A stretch of 64,000 nt of DNA from CAYLPU01 sp964385635. Lineage in GTDB: Bacteria > Chloroflexota > Anaerolineae > B4-G1. Positions 42,581 through 51,443 of this stretch are shown piece by piece. Location of the stretch: assembly GCA_964385635.1 (NCBI GenBank), contig CAYLPU010000011.1:1-64000 (forward strand). Direction: 5' to 3'. The translations under genes and the position numbers were made by a program. Numbering within the stretch: the first letter of the stretch is position 1; each line of letters opens with the position of its first letter. The notes below the pieces were generated by a model. It had not been told where the DNA came from. It saw only the letters and a program-made list of their open reading frames with translations, and did no database searches.

Positions 42581-43531
42581 ATGATGATACTGATCACCGG
42601 CGCCACGGGTTTCGTGGGGCGGGCCGTAGTGTGTCGATTGGCTATTGATCAACGCGAGGTGCGTTGTCTGTTGCGCCCATCTCAGCGCGAGCAGCGGTTG
42701 GCCACAGGCATTCCCTTTTCCACCGTCTCAGCCAGTATGAGTGATCTACCTGCCTTGCGCACGGCAATGCAAGACGTGACGGCGGTTGTTCACCTGACGG
42801 GGGAGGAGGACCTTGATTATGGGGAAACGCTGCGTAGCCATGTTGAAGACACGGCTAACCTGATCACGGCGGCGCATGAGGCGGGTGTGCGCCGCTTTAT
42901 CTACTTGAGTCGCCTGGGGGCTGATCGTGCTTCTGCCTACCCACTCTTCCGCGCCAGGGGGGAGGCAGGGGGCTCAGTGCGTGAGAGCGGATTGGATTAC
43001 ACTATCCTCCAGGTATCTGTCACGTATGGCCCCGAGGATACTTTCATTAACGTACTGGTGATGCTGGCCAAGGCGATTCCCTTCGTACTGCCCATCCCTG
43101 ACATAGGGCTATCTCGCTTTCAGCCGCTGTGGGTCGTGGACCTGGCAGAGTGCATCGTGGCTGCGCTGGACCGGGACGATCTGATCGGGCAGACCGTCAC
43201 CCTCGGAGGGTCGGAGCATTTCACCTTCGAGCAGATGGTGGCACAGGTATTGGCGGCGGCTGGAATGCGCAGGCGGTTGGTGCACGTGCCCATGCCCCTG
43301 ATGCAAGGCGTGATAACGCTGTTCGATGCGTTGCTGCCGCGCAATCCTACACCTTTCTGGTGGCTTGATCTTCTCACTGTGGGCAGTGCGACGGAATTGG
43401 GGGCCATCCCGCGCAGTTTTGGCTTTGAGCCCGCTCGCTTTACTCAATCCCTCGATTACTTGCGTCGCAAGCGCCCGTGGCGGCGTGACTTGGTACGCTT
43501 TGTCTGTCAGCGGTTAGCGGATGGCGGTTAG
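42581..43531 (+). CDS. NAD(P)-binding atypical SDR (NDUFA9/NmrA-like)
   Basis: About 316 residues. The Rossmann start is ILITGATGFVGRAVVCRL. VVHLTGEED, RFIYLSRLGAD and the RARGEAG helix with an ExxxR-like pattern replace the classical YxxxK, as in the complex I 39-kDa-like (NDUFA9) group. The C-terminus (FEPARFTQSLDYLR) fits. A sugar-nucleotide, quinone or lipid substrate is possible; none is assigned. Two ATGs (42581, 42584) follow AAAGGAGAAG. Confidence 0.8.
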   Translation: MMILITGATGFVGRAVVCRLAIDQREVRCLLRPSQREQRLATGIPFSTVSASMSDLPALRTAMQDVTAVVHLTGEEDLDYGETLRSHVEDTANLITAAHEAGVRRFIYLSRLGADRASAYPLFRARGEAGGSVRESGLDYTILQVSVTYGPEDTFINVLVMLAKAIPFVLPIPDIGLSRFQPLWVVDLAECIVAALDRDDLIGQTVTLGGSEHFTFEQMVAQVLAAAGMRRRLVHVPMPLMQGVITLFDALLPRNPTPFWWLDLLTVGSATELGAIPRSFGFEPARFTQSLDYLRRKRPWRRDLVRFVCQRLADGG

Positions 43532-43707
43532 CCACCAACAGCGGCCAACGGATAACGGGCGCTGGACAAATCCTCCAGAATCGTGTATCATTCTGCCGTT
43601 CTGTCCTCAGCCTGTTTTTCGCGCTTTTCTGGGTAGAATGGAAGCCGGAACTCGTGGCTGAAGGGGAGCCATGCGCGGGGTAGAGTGACTAGCGAGAGGG
43701 AGACTGA

Positions 43708-44712
43708 ATGCTGGGGCATCAACTAGGAATTGACCTGGGCACGGTGAATGTGTTGGTGTACGTGCGGGGGCGAGGGGTCGTTTTGCAGGAGCCTTCGGTC
43801 GTCGCCATCTCGTCTGACGAATACAAGATTGTGGCTGTTGGCGAGGAAGCCGAGGCGATGCTCGGCCGCACGCCGGACGTGATGGAGGTGATGCGCCCGA
43901 TGCGTGATGGTGTCATCGCGGACTACCGGGTGACTCAACGCATGCTGGAGTACTTCATCCGCAAGGCCTGCGGACACTTCAACCTGTTCAAACCACGGGT
44001 GATGATCAGTGTACCCTATGGGGTGACGAGCGTGGAGAAACGGGCGGTGCGCGAGGCTGCGTTGGAGGCAGGCGCTGGCCGGGCGCACCTGATCCCGGAA
44101 CCGCTGGCTGGGGCATTCGGCGCGGGCCTGCCGGTGGGCACACCTTCTGGCAACATGGTCGTGAACCTGGGAGGTGGGACGACGGAGTCCGCTGTCGTGG
44201 CGGTGAACGGTATTGTGATTGCTGGCTCGGTCCGTGTGGCTGGCCTGCGCATGGATGAGGCCATCGCCGCCTATGTTCGTCGTAAGTACAATCTGATGAT
44301 CGGGCAGCCGACGGCGGAGGAGGTCAAAGTTCGCATCGGCGCGGCGCTGCCGCTGGAGGATGAGATGCGTATGGAGGTGCAGGGCCGCGACCAGGTCGCT
44401 GGGTTACCCCGCACGATTACTATCAGTTCCGAGGAGGTGACCGAAGCGCTCGCGGAACCTCTCTCGGCAGTGATCAGCGTGATTAAGTCGGTGCTGGAGA
44501 AGACGCCGCCGGAATTATCGTCGGACATCATTGACCGTGGCATGGTGCTGATCGGCGGTGGTGCACTGTTGCGGAAAGTGGACGAATTGATCACACGTGA
44601 GACGGGAGTGCCGGCTTACGTGGCCGATGCTCCCATCGCCTGCGTGGCGCTGGGGGCAGGGCGGGCCTTGGAGCAGTACGAGATTCTCCGGCGCAGTGTG
44701 CCCGGACTATAG
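43708..44712 (+). CDS. mreB: Rod shape-determining protein MreB
   Basis: 334 residues of the actin/HSP70 fold: GIDLGTVNVLVYVRGRGVV (phosphate 1), PRVMISVPYGVTSVEKRAV, EPLAGAFGAGLPV, VNLGGGTTESAVV (phosphate 2), and VLIGGGALLRKVDELI (adenosine motif). MreB filaments guide lateral cell-wall synthesis, so the host is probably rod-shaped or filamentous. It stands alone, followed by a strong terminator. Confidence 0.94.
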   Translation: MLGHQLGIDLGTVNVLVYVRGRGVVLQEPSVVAISSDEYKIVAVGEEAEAMLGRTPDVMEVMRPMRDGVIADYRVTQRMLEYFIRKACGHFNLFKPRVMISVPYGVTSVEKRAVREAALEAGAGRAHLIPEPLAGAFGAGLPVGTPSGNMVVNLGGGTTESAVVAVNGIVIAGSVRVAGLRMDEAIAAYVRRKYNLMIGQPTAEEVKVRIGAALPLEDEMRMEVQGRDQVAGLPRTITISSEEVTEALAEPLSAVISVIKSVLEKTPPELSSDIIDRGMVLIGGGALLRKVDELITRETGVPAYVADAPIACVALGAGRALEQYEILRRSVPGL

Positions 44713-44734
44713 CAAAAAGACAGTTGGGGAGATG

Positions 44735-44766
44735 AAAGACGCAGGGGAATCCCGGCGTCTTTTTTG
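44735..44766 (+). terminator. Rho-independent terminator after mreB
   Basis: AAAGACGC (44735-44742) pairs with GCGTCTTT (44755-44762), with a nested GGG/CCC pairing in the loop, followed by a run of T to 44765. Confidence 0.85.
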
Positions 44767-44774
44767 TTCTTTTC

Positions 44775-45740
44775 TCAGCCGAGCACTGTCCCTTCAATAA
44801 CTGCGCCTGCCTCGACGGTCACACCGCGCAAAGTCACGGCTTGGCGTAACGTGGCACCCGTGCCGATACAGGAGCCTGTCTCGAGATAGACCTCCGGCCC
44901 TACGCGGCAGCCGGGACCGAGTTCAACCCCCGCCTCGATGCGCACTGGCGGGAGGAGACTTCCGTCACCTGGCACACTGGCCTCAATGGTGGCGCAGTCG
45001 GGATCGTGGTGTAGGAAGTATCGGTTGAGTGCCAGTAGATCCTCAGGGCGGGTCAAGGTCATTCGCTCTCGCACCAGCAGCCCTTCTACCCTGTTGCCAT
45101 CCTCGATCAACAGTCGCAGTGCGTCGGGGAATTCCCGCTCGCCTCGGGGAGAGGCGGGGACGTACGGCAGGTAGTCCAGCACGTGGGTGGAGAGAGCGTA
45201 GAGCGCCGGAACGCCCAGATCGGAGGGGGCCTCTTCGGGGCGCGGTTTCTCGACGATGCGCGTCACTCGTCCGTGCTGCATGGCGACGACGGCGAGGGTG
45301 GGGATCTGTTCGGGCCGCACCTGTATCAGTGTGAGTGCTGCGTCCAATCCGCTCTCGCGCCTTCGAGCGACCAGTGCAGCGACGTGCCCTTTGGGGTAGA
45401 GGTTGTCGCAGGAAGCGAGGATGAGATCGGATGCGCCATCCTCCCGGATGAAGGGGGCCGTACACTCGAGAGCGTGGGCCATACCCAGTCTCTGCTCCTG
45501 GTAGGCCAGCCGTACCCGACTGGCCCACGCCGGCTGGTTGAAACATCTGATGAGGGCGTGGTCGTCGGGGTGTACGACGACGATGAAGCGGTCGGCGCCA
45601 CCCTGTACCAGCATCTCCATCACTCGCTCAATCATTGGCTTGCCAGCGATTGGCAACATGGCCTTGGAGCGATTGTCGGTGAGGGGACGCAGCCGCTTGC
45701 CGCGCCCCGCGGCCAGCACGACTCCCAGGAGATGCGGCAT
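44775..45740 (-). CDS. Sugar-1-phosphate nucleotidyltransferase with hexapeptide tail
   Basis: 321 residues. The start LLGVVLAAGRGKRLRPLTDNRSKAMLPI is the G-x-G-x-R-x(n)-K signature. LILASCDNLYPKGHV holds the catalytic Asp. The C-terminal ~70 residues form a short left-handed beta-helix (VYLETGSCIGTGATLRQAV). The family makes NDP-sugars from NTP and sugar-1-phosphate. Its partner just upstream is a (broken) glucuronokinase-like GHMP kinase, so the pair could have made an activated uronic acid or hexose. The ATG at 45740 overlaps the kinase stop by one base. Confidence 0.85.
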   Translation of the reverse strand: MPHLLGVVLAAGRGKRLRPLTDNRSKAMLPIAGKPMIERVMEMLVQGGADRFIVVVHPDDHALIRCFNQPAWASRVRLAYQEQRLGMAHALECTAPFIREDGASDLILASCDNLYPKGHVAALVARRRESGLDAALTLIQVRPEQIPTLAVVAMQHGRVTRIVEKPRPEEAPSDLGVPALYALSTHVLDYLPYVPASPRGEREFPDALRLLIEDGNRVEGLLVRERMTLTRPEDLLALNRYFLHHDPDCATIEASVPGDGSLLPPVRIEAGVELGPGCRVGPEVYLETGSCIGTGATLRQAVTLRGVTVEAGAVIEGTVLG

Positions 45741-46800
45741 CAGTTTCCTTTCTCGCGATTTCGCAACAGCCGTAGCCCGTCCCGGTCTACGTGTGCCCGC
45801 CACACTCGTGCGTCCTTCAGCCCCGCATCGGTCGCGGCAGCGCGCAGTGCATCAACCAGTTTCCCTTCGTGACCCGGCCGGGCCAGCGCGAAGACGGAGC
45901 CCCCGCTTCCTGCGCCTGTCAATTTGGCGCCTAACGCGCCGGCTGCCAGCGCTGCCTGGATGAGCGTGTTGTTGGCCTCTCCCGCGCCGTCGGGCATGCC
46001 GCAGTAGTTCATCATCTCGTCCACCAGGCGGTGGCTCCTACTCGCTCCATCACGTCGAGCATGAAGGGTTTGGGGCGGTCGCCTTCGTATTCGGCGTGCT
46101 CCCTCAGGTAGCGGCTGCGCATCAGACCATGCACATCGCCCGAGTCGCGCACCACGCCGGTAAAAGCGATAACCAGCGACAGGTTTGGCGCCCAGGAGTC
46201 GAGCCGCTCGTAGGTGGCGAAGGGCTCCTCGCCGATAGGCTTCTGGTGGAGTTTGCCGCGATAGTCCAGGTAGGCCAGGCCGCCGAAGAGGGGCACGTAC
46301 CGGTCGGCGTAGCCACAGGTGATACCAAGTTCCTTCGCCTCGATGCGCTGGCATAGTTCGGCCAGCACGTAGTTGTTGTGGATGCGCGGATCAAGTTCGT
46401 AGAAAACACGCAGGCCGGCCAGCGCCAGCAGCACGAGCACCGACGAGCCGCCCAGCCCGGATTGGCGTGGCACCTCGGTCCAGGTGGCGATGCGCGCGCC
46501 GCCACGTTCTGCCAACCGCTGGCGGAACTGGACGCTGTAGGCGTACAGCCGGTTGATCGCCGCCTTGAGCAAATCGAGGGTGCCGTCATAGGGATAGGGT
46601 GGGGGGCCTACGAGGGTTTGGGAGGCGACGGTCTCGCCCCCACGAGTGACCGTCTCCAGTACCAAATCGCCGGCCGGCTCTACGGTGGCCCCGGCGTATG
46701 TGTCAATAGCGGCGGAGATTGTGGCGTGGTCCCCCTCGTTGGCGTCGGCGGGGTTGCCGAGGATATTGACGCGAGCGGGAATGGTCAGTCGATAGCGCAT
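45740..46800 (-). pseudogene. GHMP kinase (glucuronokinase-like), frameshifted with internal deletion
   Basis: The N-terminal part begins ARVNILGNPADANEGDHAT (substrate loop like glucuronokinase GNPSD) and has the ATP loop in RQSGLGGSSVLVLLALAG. It runs to MLDVMERVGATAWWTR and stops at 46012. The C-terminal part resumes in another frame from HRLVDEMMNYCG and includes AGALGAKLTGAGSGGSVFALA (motif 3), ending at 45740. Relatives have about 25-30 more residues between the two parts, so a deletion plus frame change has occurred near 46034. As read it would not give an active kinase. Confidence 0.8.
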
Positions 46801-46811
46801 GAATTTTCGTG

Positions 46812-47276
46812 CTACTCGTATACTCTCCAGTACGGCTTCTCTGGCTCCCACCGGGCGCGGAATTCCTCCGGCACGGTGGTCAGAATGGATTCGCAGTCAG
46901 CGGTGACAGTGCCATCGGGCAGGCGGATCTCCCCGGCCACCCGTGCGCCTATCCCGCTCATATGCTCCACCCATCCCACGGCGGTCAGTGGGGTCTCGGT
47001 GGGTGTCGGGCGGCGGTAGCGGATCGTTAGACGGAGTGTCGCCATCAGGTTCTCGTCGGAGCCGCCCATCATCACCGCCCGCCCCGAGACCTCGTCCAGC
47101 ACAGCGGCGACGATGCCGCCGTGGACGACGCCGGGGTAGCCCTGGTACTCGTCGGGCACGATGAGGTCGGCCTGCACCCGCCCTGTCTCCGGGTCATTGT
47201 AGAAGGCCATTTTGAGCCCAACTGGGTTCTGCAGACCACAGACGAAACACATTCGGGAGTTGGGTTGTTTGTTCAT
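46812..47276 (-). CDS. PaaI-type hotdog thioesterase
   Basis: 154 residues. An N-terminal CFVCGLQNPVGLKM start and the hotdog helix GVVHGGIVAAVLDEVSG followed by LRLTIRYRRPTP fit acyl-CoA thioesterases of the PaaI/THEM4-like group. Substrate not assignable. It ends 11 bases before the GHMP kinase start, and lies 12 bases downstream of the YgfK-like gene, so it may be cotranscribed with both. Confidence 0.85.
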   Translation of the reverse strand: MNKQPNSRMCFVCGLQNPVGLKMAFYNDPETGRVQADLIVPDEYQGYPGVVHGGIVAAVLDEVSGRAVMMGGSDENLMATLRLTIRYRRPTPTETPLTAVGWVEHMSGIGARVAGEIRLPDGTVTADCESILTTVPEEFRARWEPEKPYWRVYE

Positions 47277-47288
47277 GCTGAGGGTGTT

Positions 47289-50200
47289 CTACAATGCATC
47301 GAAAGGCAAGAAAGACAAAGAGGACGTAACCCCCTTGAGAATCAGGGCCATTTCAGCGGCTTTGGCCAGGGAAAGCGCTCCCTCGAACTTCTGTTTCAAT
47401 TCCATGCTCTTGATTTGAAAGACAGGGGAGATGCTTATTCTTAACAACTCGTTTTCGAACGTCATCTCATCGGCACCGCTTTCCGAAGTTTTCAACGTCA
47501 GCCGTGACTCTTTCCCGCCTTCCCGCCTCCTGATGCTCCATCCCCTATCGTTTCTTTCGACGTAGAAGGCATTGTCGTCTTCCTGCCCAAAATCGCTTTC
47601 CATCAGGAAGAGCCTGGGCTTGTCCAGGTAGGGCTTGCCGTCGTGCACGCAGAAAGTGGCGCAGTTGCCACATTCGTTGCAGAAGTCATCTACGTGGATG
47701 ATCTGCCGGACCTGCTCGATCCTGAAGACCTCTTCTCCTGTCACCGCCAACTGGCCCTGCTGGCAGGAGATCTGCGGCAGCGTCAGGTTCACAGGTGGGA
47801 CAACGAAGGTGTAGTTGGCCCGGTTGGGGCATACCTCCACGCACTTGTCACAGAAGGTGGAGCACTGCAGACACCTGGACGCCTCGCTGAGCGCCGCCTC
47901 CTCCGTCAGCGTCGCCTCGACCAGGTCAAATCCTCCGCGTTGGGCGGGCGGGAGCATCTCTTCTTTGTGTTGCGCCACTTTTCTGGCCCGGGCGCATTTC
48001 ACGCGTATGATCTCTTCCTCAGAGAGCACGGGAAGTCGGACATCTGGCCGTTCGAATGATAGGCCCAATTTTCTGCACATGGCCTCGGCGGCTCGCTTTC
48101 CATCGGCGCACGCCTCAATGATGATGGCTGGTCCCCGGACCGCGTCCCCTCCCGCGTAGACCCGATCCGCGCTCGCAAGCCCGGTTTGGGGAGCGACAGC
48201 GATGGTCCCGTTCTTGTGCAGGGAGATTTCGCTTCCGTCGAGGAAGGAGACGTCTGGGCGCTGACCGATGGCCAGGATGATGGAATCCGCCTCGATCTGG
48301 AACTCGCTCCCCTTGATGGGGACTGGTCTTCTCCTACCGTCCGCGCCGGGTTTCCCCAACTTGTTCCGAATGCACTCCAGGGCGGCGACCTGGCCCTCTC
48401 TTAGTATGACCCTGGTGGGAGAAGCCAGTTCCTCCAGGGTGATACCTTCCGCGAAGAGGCCCTCGATTTCCTCCTCCGTGGCCGGCATCTCCCGGCGGGT
48501 CCGCCGGTAGACGACCGTCACCCTTCCCCCCCCTTGGGGGGGACTGAGGGGGGGCGCGAGCCGCCAGGCTGTCCTGGCTCCGTCCATGGCGGTGTTCCCT
48601 CCCCCGATCACCAGGACCCTGGGACCCAGGTTGATTTCTTTACCCCGTGCCACCCGTTCGAGAACGTCGAGGGCCTGGAAGACACCCTGGCCCTCTTCCC
48701 CCTCAATGGACAGGCGAGTGCCATTTTGGAATCCTGAGGCGATGTAGACTGCGTCGAAACCCTCGCTAAGGAGTCTCTCTGGAGGAGCCGTGATGGGATG
48801 AGAGAGTTCGATTTTGACTCCCAGGTTCTTGATCCGGTCAATGTCCTCCTTGATGACCGGTTCGGGCAGTCTGAAGGCGGGGGCCAGAGCCAACATTCCT
48901 CCTGCCCTGTCTCTGGCCTCGTAGATGGTCACCTGGACCCCGTTCAGGGCCAGGAAATAGGCCGCAGCCAGTCCCGAGGGGCCGCTGCCGATCACCGCCA
49001 CGCGAACGCCAGAAACCAGGTTTTTTCCTAGAAACCTGGTTTCTATGTCATTCCCCTTTTCGGCGGCGAACCGCTTCAGTGCCCGGATGGCGACCGGTTC
49101 GTCGTAGTTGTTCCGGGTGCAGCGGGTCTGGCACAGGTGGGTGCAGACGTAGCCGGTCACACCAGGGAGGGGGTTGCGGGAGAGAATGACCTCCAGCGCC
49201 CGGTCGTATTCCCGTTGAGCGATCAGCCAGGCGTATTCCGGCACGTCCTGAAGCACCGCGCATTGCTCCACGCAAGGGGCGGTGATGCAGTCGAAGAGGT
49301 CCAGTTTCGTTTCGACCTTGGGCAGACCGTAGGGGTGATAGTCCTTTTTGTACCGTGGGTCTTTCAGTGCCCGGGTGGCCTCCTGTTCCAGGTTGGCTAG
49401 CCTATCCTGGGCGAGTTCCTCCAGGCCTGTTACCCCCAGGCTGCGCATGTCTGTCTCCAGGTTTTCCAGGTATTGGAGGAATCGGGAATAGCCGCCCGGT
49501 TTCAGGAGGTCGGAGACCGCGGTGACAGGCCGGGCGCCAGAGGCCAGAATGGATGTCAGATTTAGCGCGTCGGCCCCAGCGGAGAAGGAGACGTTCAGGT
49601 CTCCATCGAACTCCTGGGAGAGTTTGTGGAAGAGGTTGATGGTGATTGGATAGAGAGCCCGGCCCGACATATACATTTCATCGCCGGGGAGGGCGCCCTT
49701 GTGGTTGGCCATAGCCAGCGTGTTGCTCAATTTGACCCCAAAGGTCAGGCCCTGCTCTGCGGCAACTTCCTTCAGCGTCCTAATCAGTTCCACCGCCCGG
49801 TCGTATTGCAGGTCGTGCTCGAACACAGCGTCGGGGATGTGGGTCTGCCTGAAACCGAGACGGTCGTGGAGGATGCGCATCATCGTCTCCTGGCCCAGCA
49901 GGGTGGGGTTCAGTTTGACCGTGGTGTGCAGGCCCCTATCCTCCAGCAAGTACCTGCCGATCTGTTCAATTTCGTCGGGGGGACAGCCGTGCATCGTCGA
50001 AAGGGTGACGTTGTCGGTGAGACGAGCCGGGATCTCAATGTCGCCGAATTGCGGAAACTTCTCTCTTAGAACCGCCTGGATTTCGGCGATCTCGTCCGAT
50101 GCATCTTCCAGCCTGTCCATAAAATGGGTCATAGGCGGGCTCTGGACTCCCTCCAGGTCGTAGCCTACGCTCATGTTGAAGATCGTTCCGAAGGGGGTGC

Positions 50201-50630
50201 TGTCCTCGAAGCCGAGGAGGCGACGGAGGACGTGAATCAGTGCCCAGGCATCGATGTACTCACAGGCGGACTGATCCAACTTGAGTTCCTGGGACCATTC
50301 GACGTTGTACCCCTCGTCCTCCATGTCAATGCAGGGCCTGGGGATATCCAGTTCATCCATGATCTGCACGGTCTTCAGTTCGATAAACCGGCCTCCGGAG
50401 AGCCAGGCGCACAAGATATTCTGGGTCAACTGGGTATGGGGACCCGCCCCCGGCCCGATGGGGGTGGCCAGGTAATGCCCGAAAAGGTTCTTGGTGGCAT
50501 AGGGGCTGTCCTTCTTGGGGACGTAGAAAAGGGAGCGGTGAATCCCAAAGATAGACTGGTTCTTTTCAATCTCTGTCAAGATCCAGTTGAGAAGAACGTC
50601 GAGGGGTTGGACTTTCATTGCATCAGACAT
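47289..50630 (-). CDS. ygfK: YgfK-like oxidoreductase (putative selenate reductase subunit family)
   Basis: 1113 residues. The first ~430 form a dihydroorotate-dehydrogenase-like barrel (FGHYLATPIGPGAGPHTQLTQN, IELKTVQIMDELDIPRPCID). Then comes a glutamate-synthase small-subunit module with Cys clusters (CITAPCVEQCAVLQDVP), FAD and NAD sites (VAVIGSGPSGLAAAYFLAL, VLVIGGGNTAMDGARTAW) and a final Cys-rich ferredoxin-like part (CLQCSTFCDKCVEVCPNRANY, CNECGNCATFCVHDGKPY). This is the layout of E. coli YgfK. Its electron acceptor is not settled; the genes usually occur with selenium-dependent molybdenum hydroxylases. The ATG follows GAGGAGGAAGT. Confidence 0.88.
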   Translation of the reverse strand: MSDAMKVQPLDVLLNWILTEIEKNQSIFGIHRSLFYVPKKDSPYATKNLFGHYLATPIGPGAGPHTQLTQNILCAWLSGGRFIELKTVQIMDELDIPRPCIDMEDEGYNVEWSQELKLDQSACEYIDAWALIHVLRRLLGFEDSTPFGTIFNMSVGYDLEGVQSPPMTHFMDRLEDASDEIAEIQAVLREKFPQFGDIEIPARLTDNVTLSTMHGCPPDEIEQIGRYLLEDRGLHTTVKLNPTLLGQETMMRILHDRLGFRQTHIPDAVFEHDLQYDRAVELIRTLKEVAAEQGLTFGVKLSNTLAMANHKGALPGDEMYMSGRALYPITINLFHKLSQEFDGDLNVSFSAGADALNLTSILASGARPVTAVSDLLKPGGYSRFLQYLENLETDMRSLGVTGLEELAQDRLANLEQEATRALKDPRYKKDYHPYGLPKVETKLDLFDCITAPCVEQCAVLQDVPEYAWLIAQREYDRALEVILSRNPLPGVTGYVCTHLCQTRCTRNNYDEPVAIRALKRFAAEKGNDIETRFLGKNLVSGVRVAVIGSGPSGLAAAYFLALNGVQVTIYEARDRAGGMLALAPAFRLPEPVIKEDIDRIKNLGVKIELSHPITAPPERLLSEGFDAVYIASGFQNGTRLSIEGEEGQGVFQALDVLERVARGKEINLGPRVLVIGGGNTAMDGARTAWRLAPPLSPPQGGGRVTVVYRRTRREMPATEEEIEGLFAEGITLEELASPTRVILREGQVAALECIRNKLGKPGADGRRRPVPIKGSEFQIEADSIILAIGQRPDVSFLDGSEISLHKNGTIAVAPQTGLASADRVYAGGDAVRGPAIIIEACADGKRAAEAMCRKLGLSFERPDVRLPVLSEEEIIRVKCARARKVAQHKEEMLPPAQRGGFDLVEATLTEEAALSEASRCLQCSTFCDKCVEVCPNRANYTFVVPPVNLTLPQISCQQGQLAVTGEEVFRIEQVRQIIHVDDFCNECGNCATFCVHDGKPYLDKPRLFLMESDFGQEDDNAFYVERNDRGWSIRRREGGKESRLTLKTSESGADEMTFENELLRISISPVFQIKSMELKQKFEGALSLAKAAEMALILKGVTSSLSFLPFDAL

Positions 50631-50662
50631 ACTTCCTCCTCAGTGCAACGTGCCATCGTATT

Positions 50663-50711
50663 CAAGAACTGCCCTGCTGCTCGCAAGAGCAACAGGGCCA
50701 TCGTGTTCTTG
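50663..50711. other. Long interrupted hairpin between secreted protein and ygfK
   Basis: CAAGAAC, GCCCTG and TGCTC pair with GAGCA, CAGGGC and GTTCTTG around a GCAA loop. It lies between two minus-strand genes, has no U-tract, and may be a processing site or weak terminator. Confidence 0.45.
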
Positions 50712-50729
50712 CAGATGGTGGACGAAACA

Positions 50730-51258
50730 CTACGGCACGGGCGAAACCTCAACCGTCACAGCCCCGCCGCTGGAGTCTGGCAGATAGAACGGCTCGCTCG
50801 TGGCGAGTAGTTTGCCTTCTTCCCCCTTGTAGACCAGCCAGCGGAATGGTCCCCTGCCCAGGTCCTCCTCGGCGACCCACCACACCTGCTTGCCCACGAA
50901 TTCTCTGTCCTCACCGATCACGATATCATTCAGTCCTCCCTGCCACCCCCCCCCCGACGTCATACCAGTCTCCACCCAGCCCTCTTTGGTATTGGACGAC
51001 AGTCCATAGATCCTGCCATTGGATGTCGGCCCAGGGCCACGTCTGGGGGAATTGGACGCGTAACTCGATCCATCCCCCGGTGGATGGCGGTGGCGGCGGT
51101 GGGAATGGGGCGGGGGTTGGCCGGGGCGTTGGCCGGGGCGGCAAATCTGCCAGTGCGGTCTGTGTCAGCAATGGCAGCAACGCGATTGCCAGCAGGGCAC
51201 AGGCGATGCCGGCGCTGAGAGTCAGATAAGTGCTTGATTTGTGGTGTTTCGGTGTCAT
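50730..51258 (-). pseudogene. Secreted protein with Pro-rich linker, frameshifted at a G10 tract
   Basis: Starts at the ATG at 51258 with a signal peptide (ACALLAIALLPLLTQTALA), a Pro-rich linker (PPRPTPRPTPAPFPPPPPP) and a beta-rich domain (ELRVQFPQTWPWADIQW, WTVVQYQRG). At a run of ten G (10 C at 50946-50955) the frame runs to an early stop at 50926. A one-base change restores a second segment with VIGEDREFVGKQVWWVAEED and EPFYLPDSSGG to 50730. This could be a base-call error, a decayed gene or phase variation. Confidence 0.65.
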
Positions 51259-51362
51259 TCTCACGTCTCCTTTTTTGCTGGGGTTTGCTGATGGACACTC
51301 TTGCCAGACACCCAGTATTTTATCACGAATGGCGCGAATCGGCGAATTACACGATCTGCCGT

Positions 51363-51391
51363 TTGCATCTTGTCTGGCGACACGGTATAAT
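51363..51391 (+). promoter_or_regulatory. Promoter of GrdB-like selenoprotein gene
   Basis: TTGCAT (51363-51368), 17-bp spacer, perfect TATAAT (51386-51391), about 46 bases of leader to the ATG at 51444. Confidence 0.65.
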
Positions 51392-51443
51392 ACCATCAAG
51401 TTGGAAGGTTGGCCCTGTTGCTGTTGCTGGATTGGAGAACCCG

